Numbered from the stretch's first letter, positions 6,404 to 14,065 are shown. The stretch is 25,570 nt of DNA from JABJMC01 sp964473745 (GCA_964473745.1 CAYYQE010000020.1:1-25570); one strand, 5' to 3'. Program-made: numbers and translations. The notes: generated by a model not told the origin, from the sequence alone.

Positions 6404-7206
6404 CCCATTTTGACGGCCTCAAAAGTTCCTGTTTCGTTAGTGGCGCTATTGTGCCAGACTCCTTCGAGTACTTCGACACCATCGCCATCAACACTGTAGG
6501 TGCCTTGAAAGGTTACATCGCCATTTTCGGATTCGATGAACACAACTCCATCTTCATAAGTGAAAGTGCTTAAATAATCTGGGATTTCGCCGTCGTTAAC
6601 ATTGCCGTCGTTAGCTTGGACTTTTACCCAGTCAGTGTCGGCAGTCCCGTCAGCATTTAGGTAAAGGCTTTGGAACCGAGCAAATTCTCCATCTCCCCAG
6701 CCGTCGATGTGCATCATCCAGTAGCCTAAAATACCGTAGTCATTGGGGAGCTCGCCAGTTTTGGTGGCGGTCCAGGCGTACGTGCCGGCAGCTGAAGTGA
6801 TGGTCCCGCTAGCATTGTTTTCGTCTAGGAGTGTTCCGTTTGAGGTGGAGCTGCCGTTTTGGGCCACCATTGTCAGTTGGTTTTCATCAACCTCATAATC
6901 AGCCCAGTAAGCTCCGCTGATACCAGGATTCATAACTATCCCCTCTGGAAGAGTTACGACACCAGAAACGGTTTGAGCAAGCCCGAGCGGATAAATGAAA
7001 ATTGTATTCTGAATCGTTCCGCCGCCATGGCTAATGGTTAAAGACCAGATGCCGGTGACATCCATATCTCTTGGTTGTTCTTCGACCGCCACTTCTTCTT
7101 GAGTTTCTTCGGTCTCTTCCTCGGTTTCTTCTTCATCCGGGCCGCAACCTGTTAAAAAGACGCTAAAAATTAAGCTAAGTGCGAGAATTGATAAGAATTT
7201 CTTCAT
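6400..7206 (-). CDS. Lipoprotein with two beta-rich modules, unknown function
   Basis: This 268-residue protein starts with a lipoprotein signal peptide and a clear lipobox LTGC (Cys21). A very acidic linker of Glu/Thr (24-45) follows. Two similar regions begin at GIWSLTISHGGG (about 52) and GYWMMHIDGWGDG (about 161); each is followed by beta-strand-like sequence, resembling lipocalin-like repeats in other surface lipoproteins. I do not recognise the family. It is convergent with ferritin, sharing 4 bp, and no terminator separates them. The leader reads TTTAACCAATCCACCC before ATG, a C-rich non-Shine-Dalgarno start. A TATTAT at 7242-7247 on the minus strand may be its -10 box. Confidence 0.85.
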   Translation of the reverse strand: MKKFLSILALSLIFSVFLTGCGPDEEETEEETEETQEEVAVEEQPRDMDVTGIWSLTISHGGGTIQNTIFIYPLGLAQTVSGVVTLPEGIVMNPGISGAYWADYEVDENQLTMVAQNGSSTSNGTLLDENNASGTITSAAGTYAWTATKTGELPNDYGILGYWMMHIDGWGDGEFARFQSLYLNADGTADTDWVKVQANDGNVNDGEIPDYLSTFTYEDGVVFIESENGDVTFQGTYSVDGDGVEVLEGVWHNSATNETGTFEAVKMG

Positions 7207-7252
7207 GGGTGGATTGGTTAAATAGTCATATACAGGAACGTATAATAGCGGG

Positions 7253-7411
7253 AAACATTACAGGGGGGAAGAATATTCTCAGAAAGGTCCCCAGCTATTT
7301 TCTCTCAACTGGAAGGAACCTTTTTGGATACATGATCCAAAAAGAACCCTTCTCACCTGTCGGCGGGACGTTTTCGAGAAAACACTGGAAACCTTTCTAA
7401 TACTCCTCCCC
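7253..7411 (+). ncRNA. Candidate rod-shaped structured RNA, possibly 6S-like
   Basis: A perfect TATAAT (7241-7246) precedes a region that folds into one long rod. Pairs from outside in: 7265-7277 with 7399-7411 (11 of 13 pairs), 7281-7288 with 7391-7398 (8 bp), 7291-7294 with 7385-7388 (4 bp), 7298-7304 with 7376-7382 (7 bp). Then comes an asymmetric bubble (7305-7312 opposite 7352-7375, the latter able to form CCTG/CGGG), and an apical hairpin 7313-7351 with a 10-bp stem. A closing stem, central bubble and apical stem at about 160 nt is the shape of 6S RNA, the RNA polymerase regulator. No U tract ends it. The right arm overlaps the 3' end of the minus-strand gene, so a bulky terminator for that gene is the alternative. 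Confidence 0.35.
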
Positions 7412-8149
7412 ATCTAATTGTTTCTGGTCTGCGGATTGCTCTTTTAAGCGATGCAATAGCCCCTTTAATAAAAACTGAGCAAAAGCTCTTACATTTTCTA
7501 GATCTTGTTCAAAATGATTACTTTTGAAGTAATCACGGAGGATAAAAGTTGCTAATTGGGTAACCACTTTTTTAGGAACTGGTTTAGCGTGTGACTTTTC
7601 ATTAAATTCAATAGTTGTTTTGAATATTCGCTCTGGAATGGGCTCCATGGCGTCCCAAATTGAGCGAGTCCACAAATCAATACCAAGGCGCATTTTAAGT
7701 GGAAGCGAACCATCGGCTCCTAGAGTAACTAAGGCTCCTTTGAATTCTTTTTGCTCAAGGTCTGCAAGACTTGTTTCTTCATCGTCCTTGGCTGGAGGTG
7801 CCGACTTTTCAGGATCTGATTTTCCACCTTCTAATTGAAGATGAATACCAACTTCCTCTTGGATTTCTTTGTTCCCGAGAAGAATAATAGCCAAAATAAG
7901 AGCCGCTGGAATGTTTTGCTCAAAACAACGCGAAATCAAAAGCGTGATGTCTGTGCGAGCGCTGTTCCGAATAAATTTAAGGAGAATTGCGACTAACTTA
8001 TCCTCTTTTTTCTTTTGTTTGCCTTCCTGTTTTTTGGCGGCCTTCATTTGCCGTTGATTACGAGCCATGCGTGCTTTGTATTCGCGCACTTGCTCTGGAC
8101 TTATGGAGCCATCGGCATCATCTAACCCGAAAAACGTATCTATACTCAT
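7397..8149 (-). CDS. Hypothetical protein with basic helical N-terminus
   Basis: The protein has 250 residues from ATG 8149; a TTG two codons upstream (8155) is the alternative start. An acidic N-terminus is followed by a Lys/Arg/Gln-rich helical stretch (about 22-51), a hydrophobic segment (IPAALILAIILLG, 80-92), an acidic low-complexity linker (about 107-132) and an alpha-helical C-terminal region. There is no signal peptide. I do not recognise the family. It follows a terminator hairpin for the upstream gene, so it probably has its own promoter, which I could not place. Confidence 0.75.
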   Translation of the reverse strand: MSIDTFFGLDDADGSISPEQVREYKARMARNQRQMKAAKKQEGKQKKKEDKLVAILLKFIRNSARTDITLLISRCFEQNIPAALILAIILLGNKEIQEEVGIHLQLEGGKSDPEKSAPPAKDDEETSLADLEQKEFKGALVTLGADGSLPLKMRLGIDLWTRSIWDAMEPIPERIFKTTIEFNEKSHAKPVPKKVVTQLATFILRDYFKSNHFEQDLENVRAFAQFLLKGLLHRLKEQSADQKQLDGEEY

Positions 8150-8163
8150 GTGCAAAAACTAAA

Positions 8164-8185
8164 GAGGCACCTTAATTGGTGCCTC
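8164..8185 (-). terminator. Intrinsic terminator after the holin-like gene
   Basis: GAGGCACC and GGTGCCTC form a perfect 8-bp stem with a six-base loop. On the minus strand TTTAGTTTTT follows. This ends the bL27/holin-like transcript. A weaker hairpin AGGTT/AACCT (8205-8219) lies just ahead of it at the stop codon. Confidence 0.75.
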
Positions 8186-8218
8186 CCTATTTTACTCAAA
8201 TTTCAGGTTTGGGCAACC

Positions 8219-8491
8219 TTATTTTTTGCAGGCCTTTTTGCAGCAACAGCCACAAAAAGCATTATAAACCGCAACCAGAACGGCACCACCAATGAACCCA
8301 TCAATAAATCCTTCAACTAGGCCAATAAAGGCGCCAGCGACAGAAATTTCATACCAAGGATACACACCAACAAATAAGGTGCAAATTCCTTCGAGGTAAC
8401 CAGTGTAAACGGCTAGCAAGGTCATGATAAAAAGACCGAGAGCCCAGAGTAATCCGAGGCTAAGCCCGGCAGCTTTCCAGCAGAGTTTCAT
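8219..8491 (-). CDS. Small two-helix membrane protein, 'bacteriophage holin'-like, Cys-rich tail
   Basis: This 90-residue protein has two hydrophobic regions (about 8-30 and 48-78) with a LVEGFIDGFIGGAVLVAVYNAF segment. That pattern is found in small chromosomal membrane proteins that databases often label bacteriophage holin. No phage genes are nearby, so the label should not be taken as function. The C-terminus CGCCCKKACKK holds five Cys, unusual for the group, and could bind metal. It starts 29 bases after the bL27 stop codon and is likely cotranscribed. The leader is TTTAACCCTCCTAAT before ATG. A 16-bp perfect palindrome (8512-8527) spans the bL27 stop. Confidence 0.75.
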   Translation of the reverse strand: MKLCWKAAGLSLGLLWALGLFIMTLLAVYTGYLEGICTLFVGVYPWYEISVAGAFIGLVEGFIDGFIGGAVLVAVYNAFCGCCCKKACKK

Positions 8492-8520
8492 ATTAGGAGG
8501 GTTAAATGATGAAACTAAAT

Positions 8521-8793
8521 TTAGTTTACATTAACGTGAACTTTTCGGAAAATTCTTCCGTCGTATTTTGTGACTTTTTTCTCAGAGAAAGACACCTTGC
8601 CATCTTTGGTCGCGAATAAAGTGTGATCGCGGCCAACGCGAACGTTTTCTCCGGGACTATAAACAGTTCCCCTTTGGCGAATTAAAATACTTCCAGCGGT
8701 TACAGATTGACCTCCAAATCTCTTAACACCGAGGCGTTTAGCATTGGAATCGCGTCCGTTTTTCGTCGATCCTCCGGCTTTTGTCTTGGACAT
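8521..8793 (-). CDS. rpmA: 50S ribosomal protein bL27
   Basis: The 90-residue protein carries the invariant KAGGSTKNGRDSNAKRLGVKRFGGQ N-terminus and the GxILIRQRGT core of bL27, which reaches the peptidyl-transferase centre. It starts directly with MSKTKAGG, so there is no cleavable N-terminal extension as in Firmicutes. bL21 (rplU), the usual partner, is not next to it. The leader is AATCCCCTTATAAG before ATG, without a Shine-Dalgarno site. Confidence 0.97.
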   Translation of the reverse strand: MSKTKAGGSTKNGRDSNAKRLGVKRFGGQSVTAGSILIRQRGTVYSPGENVRVGRDHTLFATKDGKVSFSEKKVTKYDGRIFRKVHVNVN

Positions 8794-8867
8794 CTTATAA
8801 GGGGATTATTTTCTAAAGCGAACGTACTTTATAAGAAAAGCTAAAAGAAGGCAAGAGGTTTTTAATC

Positions 8868-8879
8868 TGGCGCGCCAGG
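8868..8879. repeat. 12-bp perfect palindrome after the HNH gene
   Basis: CTGGCGCGCCAG begins one base after the TGA stop of the HNH gene. It may act as a compact terminator or a protein-binding site; no T-run follows on the minus strand. Confidence 0.35.
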
Positions 8880-9662
8880 TCAAAGCCGCCTTTCTTGGCA
8901 AACTTTAAGATCAATCGAATGCGCGATGGCATGGTGCTCCCTGCATAGTGGGGCCATATAACGGGGGTCGTGACGTTTGGAGAGCGCGAATCGCTGTGTG
9001 TGGTGGATTGCGTGTGTTGACTGTGTGCAACCTGGGACAGAGCAACAAGTTCCGTGTTCTTTTTCTATAATTTGACGGGTTTTAGCTGAAACATAACGGG
9101 AGTTAGTCTCGGGGACAGATTCACCGATTTGTTCTTTCTCTTGCGCAATCTCGAGATCACGTTTTTTTAGTAATTCAAGTAAAAGGTTGTTGATATCGAT
9201 TCCTTTTTGTTGGAGCTCTAAGAGTCTAGACTCAACTTCGGGCGAAAGTGACAATTTTTCAGGTTGGGATCTGTGCCCGGGCACAGATTTTTCATCACGT
9301 ACCAGAGTCTCGACAGCGGCCTTTGGCAAAACCTTAACTTGTGTGGCCCAGAAATCCTCGTTCTCCGGTTTCGCAACAGATGCTACGCGCGCTAATTTAT
9401 TAATACTAACCTCCCCAGTCACAAGAAGATTGTGAAGTTTGGGGATTTTTCGAAATTTTTGATCTAAATTGAGAGTGCGTTGAACCTGTTCACGACTAAT
9501 CCCCGCCAATTTAGCCGCGTATTCAAAAATTGAGCCGTACTTATATTTCTTATAAATTTTTCGTTCAAATATTTCGGGAAGAAGTCCAATAAATTTCCGG
9601 CGCCATTCGAGTGCGTTTTGTCCGTATTTTTTGGCAAGATTGTGGAGCTGTTTATCGGTCAT
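8880..9662 (-). CDS. HNH endonuclease-domain protein (13E12/DUF222-like architecture)
   Basis: The 260-residue protein has a helical N-terminal region (1-125), a variable linker and a C-terminal HNH nuclease fold (about 189-250). Visible residues: Cys207 and Cys212 in CSVPGC, His220-His221, and Cys240 with His243-His244 in LCREHH, the Cys4/His-type zinc scaffold plus catalytic His. Such proteins occur in many copies in actinobacterial and Patescibacteria genomes, often with mobile DNA; the target is unknown. It is the only host-like gene in the window ending in TGA, and the palindrome follows at once. The leader is ATCTAACCCCACAAA before ATG. TTGATT (9709-9714) and CAAAAT (9686-9691) may be its promoter. 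Confidence 0.85.
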   Translation of the reverse strand: MTDKQLHNLAKKYGQNALEWRRKFIGLLPEIFERKIYKKYKYGSIFEYAAKLAGISREQVQRTLNLDQKFRKIPKLHNLLVTGEVSINKLARVASVAKPENEDFWATQVKVLPKAAVETLVRDEKSVPGHRSQPEKLSLSPEVESRLLELQQKGIDINNLLLELLKKRDLEIAQEKEQIGESVPETNSRYVSAKTRQIIEKEHGTCCSVPGCTQSTHAIHHTQRFALSKRHDPRYMAPLCREHHAIAHSIDLKVCQERRL

Positions 9663-9806
9663 TTTGTGGGGTTAGATGTGTTTTTATTTTGAACTCTGTA
9701 ACAGGTTAAATCAAGTATTATAACGTGACAACAATAAATGGTGAGGGTATGGTCACCTTTTTCGTGTTGCGGGGTTATTAAATCGTGTTTCGCAACCGCT
9801 CTATTA

Positions 9807-9834
9807 TTGACGCATCTCAGGATTACGCTATATT
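9807..9834 (+). promoter_or_regulatory. Promoter of the small helical protein gene
   Basis: TTGACG (9807-9812), a 16-bp spacer and TATATT (9829-9834) predict a start near 9841 and a 20-nt leader containing CTCCACCCCAC before the ATG. It supports the start at 9861 rather than a longer frame from 9738. Confidence 0.6.
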
Positions 9835-9860
9835 TAAAGCCATCCTTAACTCCACCCCAC

Positions 9861-10241
9861 ATGGACGAAACTCCTAAATCTCACATCGGCCGTATGCTGC
9901 AAGGTTTTGATGCTGGATTGAATCTGGCGGTTGAAGAAACTCTAGCCAGAGGTGAAGGCATTTTGCCGCGCGCTGATGTAACCTACATTGTAAGACAGAT
10001 TAAATCTCTTGACGCTCATACTGCGGCCGTTCAAAGTGTTCTAGCGCGCATTGATAAGTTCTGGAAAGATCATGTCGAAGATCCTGAAGAACGTGAGCGT
10101 CGCAAAAATATGCAGCTTAAATATTTGGTTGTTGAATTAGCTGCGCTTGCCTGCGATCATAAGAGAAGAAGCAAAGCTGGCGTCGATATTGGCGACCCAG
10201 ATCTCCAGCGCCGAGCGAGAAATGCTACTATTGTTGGCTAA
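9861..10241 (+). CDS. Small helical cytoplasmic protein, unknown function
   Basis: The protein has 126 residues, is charged and mostly alpha-helical by composition, and has no signal peptide or membrane segment. The frame is open upstream to 9738, but the promoter at 9807-9834 and the C-rich leader place the start at the ATG 9861. A basic/acidic segment (EDPEERERRKNMQLK) occurs near residue 75. I do not recognise it. Its end overlaps the convergent kinase/deaminase gene by 14 bp. Confidence 0.7.
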   Translation: MDETPKSHIGRMLQGFDAGLNLAVEETLARGEGILPRADVTYIVRQIKSLDAHTAAVQSVLARIDKFWKDHVEDPEERERRKNMQLKYLVVELAALACDHKRRSKAGVDIGDPDLQRRARNATIVG

Positions 10242-11253
10242 ACTTTCTCCCCTCATACCTTACGATCTCCAGAGCGGTTTGTTGACCGAGGATTTCTTTG
10301 GAAAGTGGGTCGTTGTAGTCGGAATCGTAAACAACTTTGGTAATGCCAGCGTTTAAGATCATTTTGGTGCAAATGACGCACGGGAAAGTGTTGCAATATA
10401 AGGTGCTCCCCTCGATGTTGATTCCGAATTTAGCGGCCTGGGTAATGGCGTTTTGTTCGGCGTGGGTTCCGCGGCAGATTTCGTGACATTTTCCAGATGG
10501 GATGCCGAGCTTTTCACGTAAGCAACCTCCAACTTCGGCGCAGTGAGGCACGGTGCGCGGCGCCCCGTTGTAGCCAGCAGTTAACTGCTGGCCGTCTTTG
10601 GCAATAACTGCCCCTACGCCGCGGCGCAAACAGGTGGCACGCTTGGCCCAGGTGTATGAAATCTCCATGAAGATCTCATCAAAAGTCGGGCGTTCACTCC
10701 CCTCCCACAACTTTATAAAATGCTCAAATTTGGCGTCTAAATCTTCGAGTGTCCCCTCGTTTAGGATGAGATGATCGACTTGATCGAGACACTTTTTAAC
10801 CTGTTGCCCCTCCGGGGGCTCTCCCTCTCCACGTTCTTTGTTTAGTTTTTCAAGGACGGTTTTGCGTTCCATATTTAATCCTTCGCGGCGGCGTTCTAAA
10901 ATACGATTCACCAAGAGATCACTGTTTGCGGTGACCCCCAAAACTTTAAAATCAGGCAGTTCACGAAGTTCCTTAATGCAAGCGGGGTTACGAATCCCAT
11001 CGATTACCCAGTTTTCATCAGGTTCGGTGGTTACTTTTTCCCGCGCTTTTAAAGCAAGCACTCCGGCACCATGTTCAGCGCGAAGAGCGTTCCCAACCTG
11101 TTGTAGGTTTTCTCGGGTGTGCTCTAAACCCTGCGCCGTGGCTTCTTCGCGCACCATATCTGATAAAGATACATATTTAAATCCTTTGGCTTGTAATCTT
11201 TTGGCTATTTCGCCTTTTCCGCTACCCATATAGCCGGTTAATCCAACAATCAT
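10228..11253 (-). CDS. P-loop nucleotide kinase-like / deoxycytidylate deaminase fusion
   Basis: The protein has 341 residues. Residues 1-180 are a P-loop kinase-like domain of the dephospho-CoA kinase/adenylate kinase type: Walker A GYMGSGKG at 7-14, an IDGIRNP motif near 84-90 and a LID-like Arg-rich region (118-131). Residues 191-341 are a dCMP deaminase: HAE with His264 and proton-shuttling Glu266, PCVIC with Cys292 and Cys295 binding zinc, and extra Cys (238, 244, 256, 260) of the kind that bind a second zinc in dCMP deaminases. The deaminase makes dUMP for thymidylate synthesis. A comparable N-terminal P-loop region occurs in yeast Dcd1. Whether the kinase half is active is open. It has a good own promoter. 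Confidence 0.9.
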   Translation of the reverse strand: MIVGLTGYMGSGKGEIAKRLQAKGFKYVSLSDMVREEATAQGLEHTRENLQQVGNALRAEHGAGVLALKAREKVTTEPDENWVIDGIRNPACIKELRELPDFKVLGVTANSDLLVNRILERRREGLNMERKTVLEKLNKERGEGEPPEGQQVKKCLDQVDHLILNEGTLEDLDAKFEHFIKLWEGSERPTFDEIFMEISYTWAKRATCLRRGVGAVIAKDGQQLTAGYNGAPRTVPHCAEVGGCLREKLGIPSGKCHEICRGTHAEQNAITQAAKFGINIEGSTLYCNTFPCVICTKMILNAGITKVVYDSDYNDPLSKEILGQQTALEIVRYEGRKFSQQ

Positions 11254-11277
11254 AATCGCATAAGTTAAAGTAGCGCC

Positions 11278-11306
11278 ATTATAAGCTATTTTAGCTAGTC
11301 ATCCAA
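11278..11306 (-). promoter_or_regulatory. Promoter of the kinase/dCMP deaminase gene
   Basis: TTGGAT (11301-11306) and a consensus TATAAT (11278-11283) are separated by 17 bp on the minus strand; the leader is about 18 nt. Confidence 0.65.
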
Positions 11307-11331
11307 CCTGGATTTTCCCCTGAAAATAAGG

Positions 11332-11337
11332 TATAAT
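11332..11337 (+). promoter_or_regulatory. -10 box of the M23 peptidase gene
   Basis: TATAAT lies 31 bases before the ATG. The -35 (TGGATT, 11309-11314, 17-bp spacer) is weak. It stands back to back with the divergent promoter of the deaminase gene. Confidence 0.5.
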
Positions 11338-11368
11338 GTATGGATAAATTTGAATCTTAGTTCTAATT

Positions 11369-13012
11369 ATGCGCTTATTGTTGCGAAAAATCGTGGTTAT
11401 TTCCTTACTTGGCACGTTCCTGGTTGGACTGGGGGTGAGCCGTGTCTTGGCACAAGAAGCAACAGAAGTGGATGAAATTTCTGAACAGACTTCAGAGCCA
11501 ATTGTGTCGGATGCGGTCCGAAATGCCTATTTAATGATAAAACTTCGCCAATACCTACAGCAATCCGAGCGAAATTTTCAATCTCTTCAAGACAAAATGG
11601 ATTTAACCCGCGAGGAAATTGAAGAAAATCGCTACACAATCGACACTCTTGATGGCCAAATTACCCAATTGGATAAACTAATTGAAGAAACAGATGTCAA
11701 AATTCTAAATGTTCAAACACAAATTGCCGAGAAAGAGCAAGAAATTCGAGACTCTCTAGAAACACTGGAGTTGAGTGAAATCCGAATTGAAGAACAAAAA
11801 GCAGCCGCAGCTTCCTATGCTCGCCTAATTTATTTTGAGGATAACCTTAATTCCTCCTCGAATTTGGAGACAAATTTTCTAAAAATGTTTTTCCGAACAG
11901 GGACAGTTTCCACAACGCTCCAAAACTCTACCTTTTTGGGGATTTTGGAAAAACAAGCGGAAACCTTGATTGATGGATTGCAAACACTAGAACGTCAGCA
12001 GAAAAAAACAAATTACGATTTAACGCTTAAGCAGCAACAACTTGATACTCTAAACAACGCTCTAGAGGAGGAGTATCGGAATTTAACTGCCCAGCTAGAA
12101 GGAAAAGAAAACTTCCTGGATGAGACTGAGGGAAATGATGATATTTATCGAGAACTATTTGCTTCATACAAAACCGCGCAAGAAGCGATTTTGGAGGAAA
12201 TTAACCTTTTTCAGACTAATATCTCGGCCCTTGAAGAACGCTTAGTAGAGTTCCAGGGCATTATTACCGAAGAAGAGTTAGCGGCGATTAGTCAGATTCA
12301 CCTGGATTCGGAAATAGCGACGACGGCTCATGATGCTGCTAATTTCTTGGATTTAGAATGGCCCGTGTCTCCTGAATATGGATTAACGGCATATTTTGAT
12401 GATGAAAAATATGTAACTCTGTTTGGGGCGGCGCACCATGCTTTGGATATTAGAATTTCGCACGGGTCTATTATTTATGCCCCGGCGGAAGGAGTTGTTT
12501 ATAAAGTCTATGATGCCGCGAAACTAAATGGCGATATTGAAAAGTTGGGATATGGATATATTATTTTGGCGCACCGCAAGGGAACAATGACGCTATATGG
12601 TCATATTTCGGGGGCTTTAGTACAAGAAGGTGATTATGTTCAGCGTGGTCAAATGATTGGCTTAACAGGAGGAACTCCAGGAACTCCTGGTGCCGGAGCA
12701 CGAACGACCGGTGCCCACTTGCATATCGAAGTTATTCAAGACGGAATACGGGTTGATCCTTTGGAATACTTCCCACTGACGCAGGTCCCGGCCGACTCTA
12801 TCCCAGAGGAATATCACGGGCTCTTGCAAGCCCAAATCCGGGCAGAATTGGCGGCTCTAGCCGCAACCGAACTAGAGGATGAATTGCTGGAAGAAGTCGT
12901 TACGGAAGAGCGTGATGAAACAGAGCTAATTCAAGAAACAATTGAAAACAATTTTGTTATCGATACTTTGGACGAACAAGCCGAAGAAGACTTCTGGACG
13001 CAAGGCGAATAG
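11369..13012 (+). CDS. Secreted coiled-coil M23 (LytM) peptidase, EnvC-like
   Basis: The protein has 547 residues: a signal peptide (1-28), a long coiled coil (about 50-150 and 190-300) rich in Gln/Glu/Leu, an M23 domain (about 345-470) and an acidic C-terminal tail (about 490-547). The zinc ligands of M23 are present: His356 and Asp360 in HHALD, and His452 in HLH, with catalytic His450 and His412 in YGH. The layout matches EnvC-type proteins, which cut peptidoglycan or activate amidases at division. All ligands are intact, so it may itself be a peptidase, unlike EnvC proper. The acidic tail is unusual. Stop codons of this gene and the convergent one both sit within a small hairpin (13009-13023). 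Confidence 0.9.
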   Translation: MRLLLRKIVVISLLGTFLVGLGVSRVLAQEATEVDEISEQTSEPIVSDAVRNAYLMIKLRQYLQQSERNFQSLQDKMDLTREEIEENRYTIDTLDGQITQLDKLIEETDVKILNVQTQIAEKEQEIRDSLETLELSEIRIEEQKAAAASYARLIYFEDNLNSSSNLETNFLKMFFRTGTVSTTLQNSTFLGILEKQAETLIDGLQTLERQQKKTNYDLTLKQQQLDTLNNALEEEYRNLTAQLEGKENFLDETEGNDDIYRELFASYKTAQEAILEEINLFQTNISALEERLVEFQGIITEEELAAISQIHLDSEIATTAHDAANFLDLEWPVSPEYGLTAYFDDEKYVTLFGAAHHALDIRISHGSIIYAPAEGVVYKVYDAAKLNGDIEKLGYGYIILAHRKGTMTLYGHISGALVQEGDYVQRGQMIGLTGGTPGTPGAGARTTGAHLHIEVIQDGIRVDPLEYFPLTQVPADSIPEEYHGLLQAQIRAELAALAATELEDELLEEVVTEERDETELIQETIENNFVIDTLDEQAEEDFWTQGE

Positions 13013-13019
13013 GAAACTC

Positions 13020-13739
13020 CTATAAGAAATTAAAACGGAAGATAAAATAAAGGCCAATACCTAGTAAAATCAAAATCAGTAATAGCCCTAAAACTCCTTT
13101 ATTACTCTTTTTCTCGATCTTGTAGAGATTTAAATTTTCCGTGACAAGCTTAGCCACTCCGATGTATTGATTAATTGTTTCGACAACTAGTTTTGCGGTT
13201 TTGTAGTTAGGAAGACCGCGCTCTTTGTTATCTAAAAAAAAGTATTTTTCGTTATCTTTTTTAAGGAGTAAATACGGGTGATAATTTAAATGAAGCTTGG
13301 TGGTTTTGGCATGCGTTTCGGAAGTGGGGACAATTTGCGGAACGGCCTGAGTAACATCGTGCCCCTCTTGGAGAATTTCTTGTTTGTCTTTGGATGGTTC
13401 GTCTGGAACCGCGCTTTCTTCTTCACGCACTCTTTCTACGTCGGCAAATTCAACTTCGGTAAAATTAAAAACAATTCGTTTTTTCCCAAAGTGTTCTTCT
13501 ACGGTATTACGAGAACCATCAATAAGTAGAATTTGTTTTTGCTTGAGCATGACGTAAGTGACCAAAAAAGCGACTGATGGGCCGAGAAGTAGGGCAATCA
13601 GCGTATATAAAGTCACACTTCCGATCACAGAAACCCCAGCACCCAGCCCCAAAACTCCCACCAGGGCAATTACAATTGGCATGGTTTGTTCACTATATAC
13701 AAATGTCACCCGGTCCTTTTCGTTGATGGTTTTTAGCAT
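13020..13739 (-). CDS. Three-helix membrane protein, unknown function
   Basis: The 239-residue protein has two N-terminal membrane helices (about 20-40 and 42-64), a central soluble region (about 68-205) with an acidic disordered loop (100-145), and a C-terminal helix (about 215-236). The soluble part contains LLIDGSRNTVEEHFGKK and KYFFLDNKERGLPNY, which look like PH-like beta strands; that is a guess from pattern. It converges with the peptidase gene 7 bp away. Upstream, an extended -10 TGGTAAAAT (-10 at 13769-13774) and the leader ACACACCTCCC precede the ATG. Confidence 0.75.
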   Translation of the reverse strand: MLKTINEKDRVTFVYSEQTMPIVIALVGVLGLGAGVSVIGSVTLYTLIALLLGPSVAFLVTYVMLKQKQILLIDGSRNTVEEHFGKKRIVFNFTEVEFADVERVREEESAVPDEPSKDKQEILQEGHDVTQAVPQIVPTSETHAKTTKLHLNYHPYLLLKKDNEKYFFLDNKERGLPNYKTAKLVVETINQYIGVAKLVTENLNLYKIEKKSNKGVLGLLLILILLGIGLYFIFRFNFL

Positions 13740-13768
13740 GGGAGGTGTGTTATATTCGGCCGATTAGA

Positions 13769-13774
13769 ATTTTA
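13769..13774 (-). promoter_or_regulatory. Extended -10 promoter of the three-helix membrane protein gene
   Basis: TAAAAT preceded by TGG on the minus strand. The -35 is weak. The site overlaps the end region of the preceding small ORF. Confidence 0.4.
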
Positions 13775-13780
13775 CCACAC

Positions 13781-14065
13781 TTAATATTTTTTGCCATTCG
13801 GGGTGTTTCTCCCGGCTAAAAAGCGCCTTAGCCGCTGAATGGTCTGGTCAACGGCGGTTGGGGGGGTCGAAGTCATGCAACGTTTTTGCCATTCTCTTTC
13901 AGCAAGTTCTGGACATCTAGTATAAGGTTTTCTCATACAAAAAATATCTCCTGATAAGTCTGTGTATTCCAACCAACCAGCAGCAGCCACAGGGGGAATC
14001 CCCGGCCGATGCCGATTAGGGGGCAGACTCTTTTCTAATTCAGGTCCGCGAGCATTAAGATGCAT
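13781..14065 (-). CDS. Possible small gene overlapping the end of the RND pump gene
   Basis: The frame reads 94 codons from the ATG at 14065, which lies 11 bases inside the end of the RND gene in a different frame, an arrangement typical of translational coupling. The protein has Pro/Arg-rich N-terminal sequence (SLPPNRHRPGIPP) and a Cys-containing helical region with PELAEREWQKRC. Codon choice is mixed rather than random-looking, and the stretch would otherwise be a 274-bp empty gap in a tight genome. I do not recognise a family, so it may be spurious. Confidence 0.45.
   Translation of the reverse strand: MHLNARGPELEKSLPPNRHRPGIPPVAAAGWLEYTDLSGDIFCMRKPYTRCPELAEREWQKRCMTSTPPTAVDQTIQRLRRFLAGRNTPNGKKY

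Noticed and set aside
8880..8882. TGA recoded as glycine (Gracilibacteria/Absconditabacteria code)
   Set aside because: Genes of 500-1000 codons are intact with TGA read as stop, whereas that code would put many in-frame TGA codons in them.
9659..9862. Minus-strand 67-codon frame upstream of the HNH gene
   Set aside because: It covers the divergent promoter region, has no recognisable domain, and its end overlaps the HNH start only by chance spacing.
13009..13023. Hairpin ATAGGA/TCCTAT between convergent genes as a terminator
   Set aside because: The stem is only 6 bp, AT-rich and without a T-run on either strand; it also contains both stop codons.
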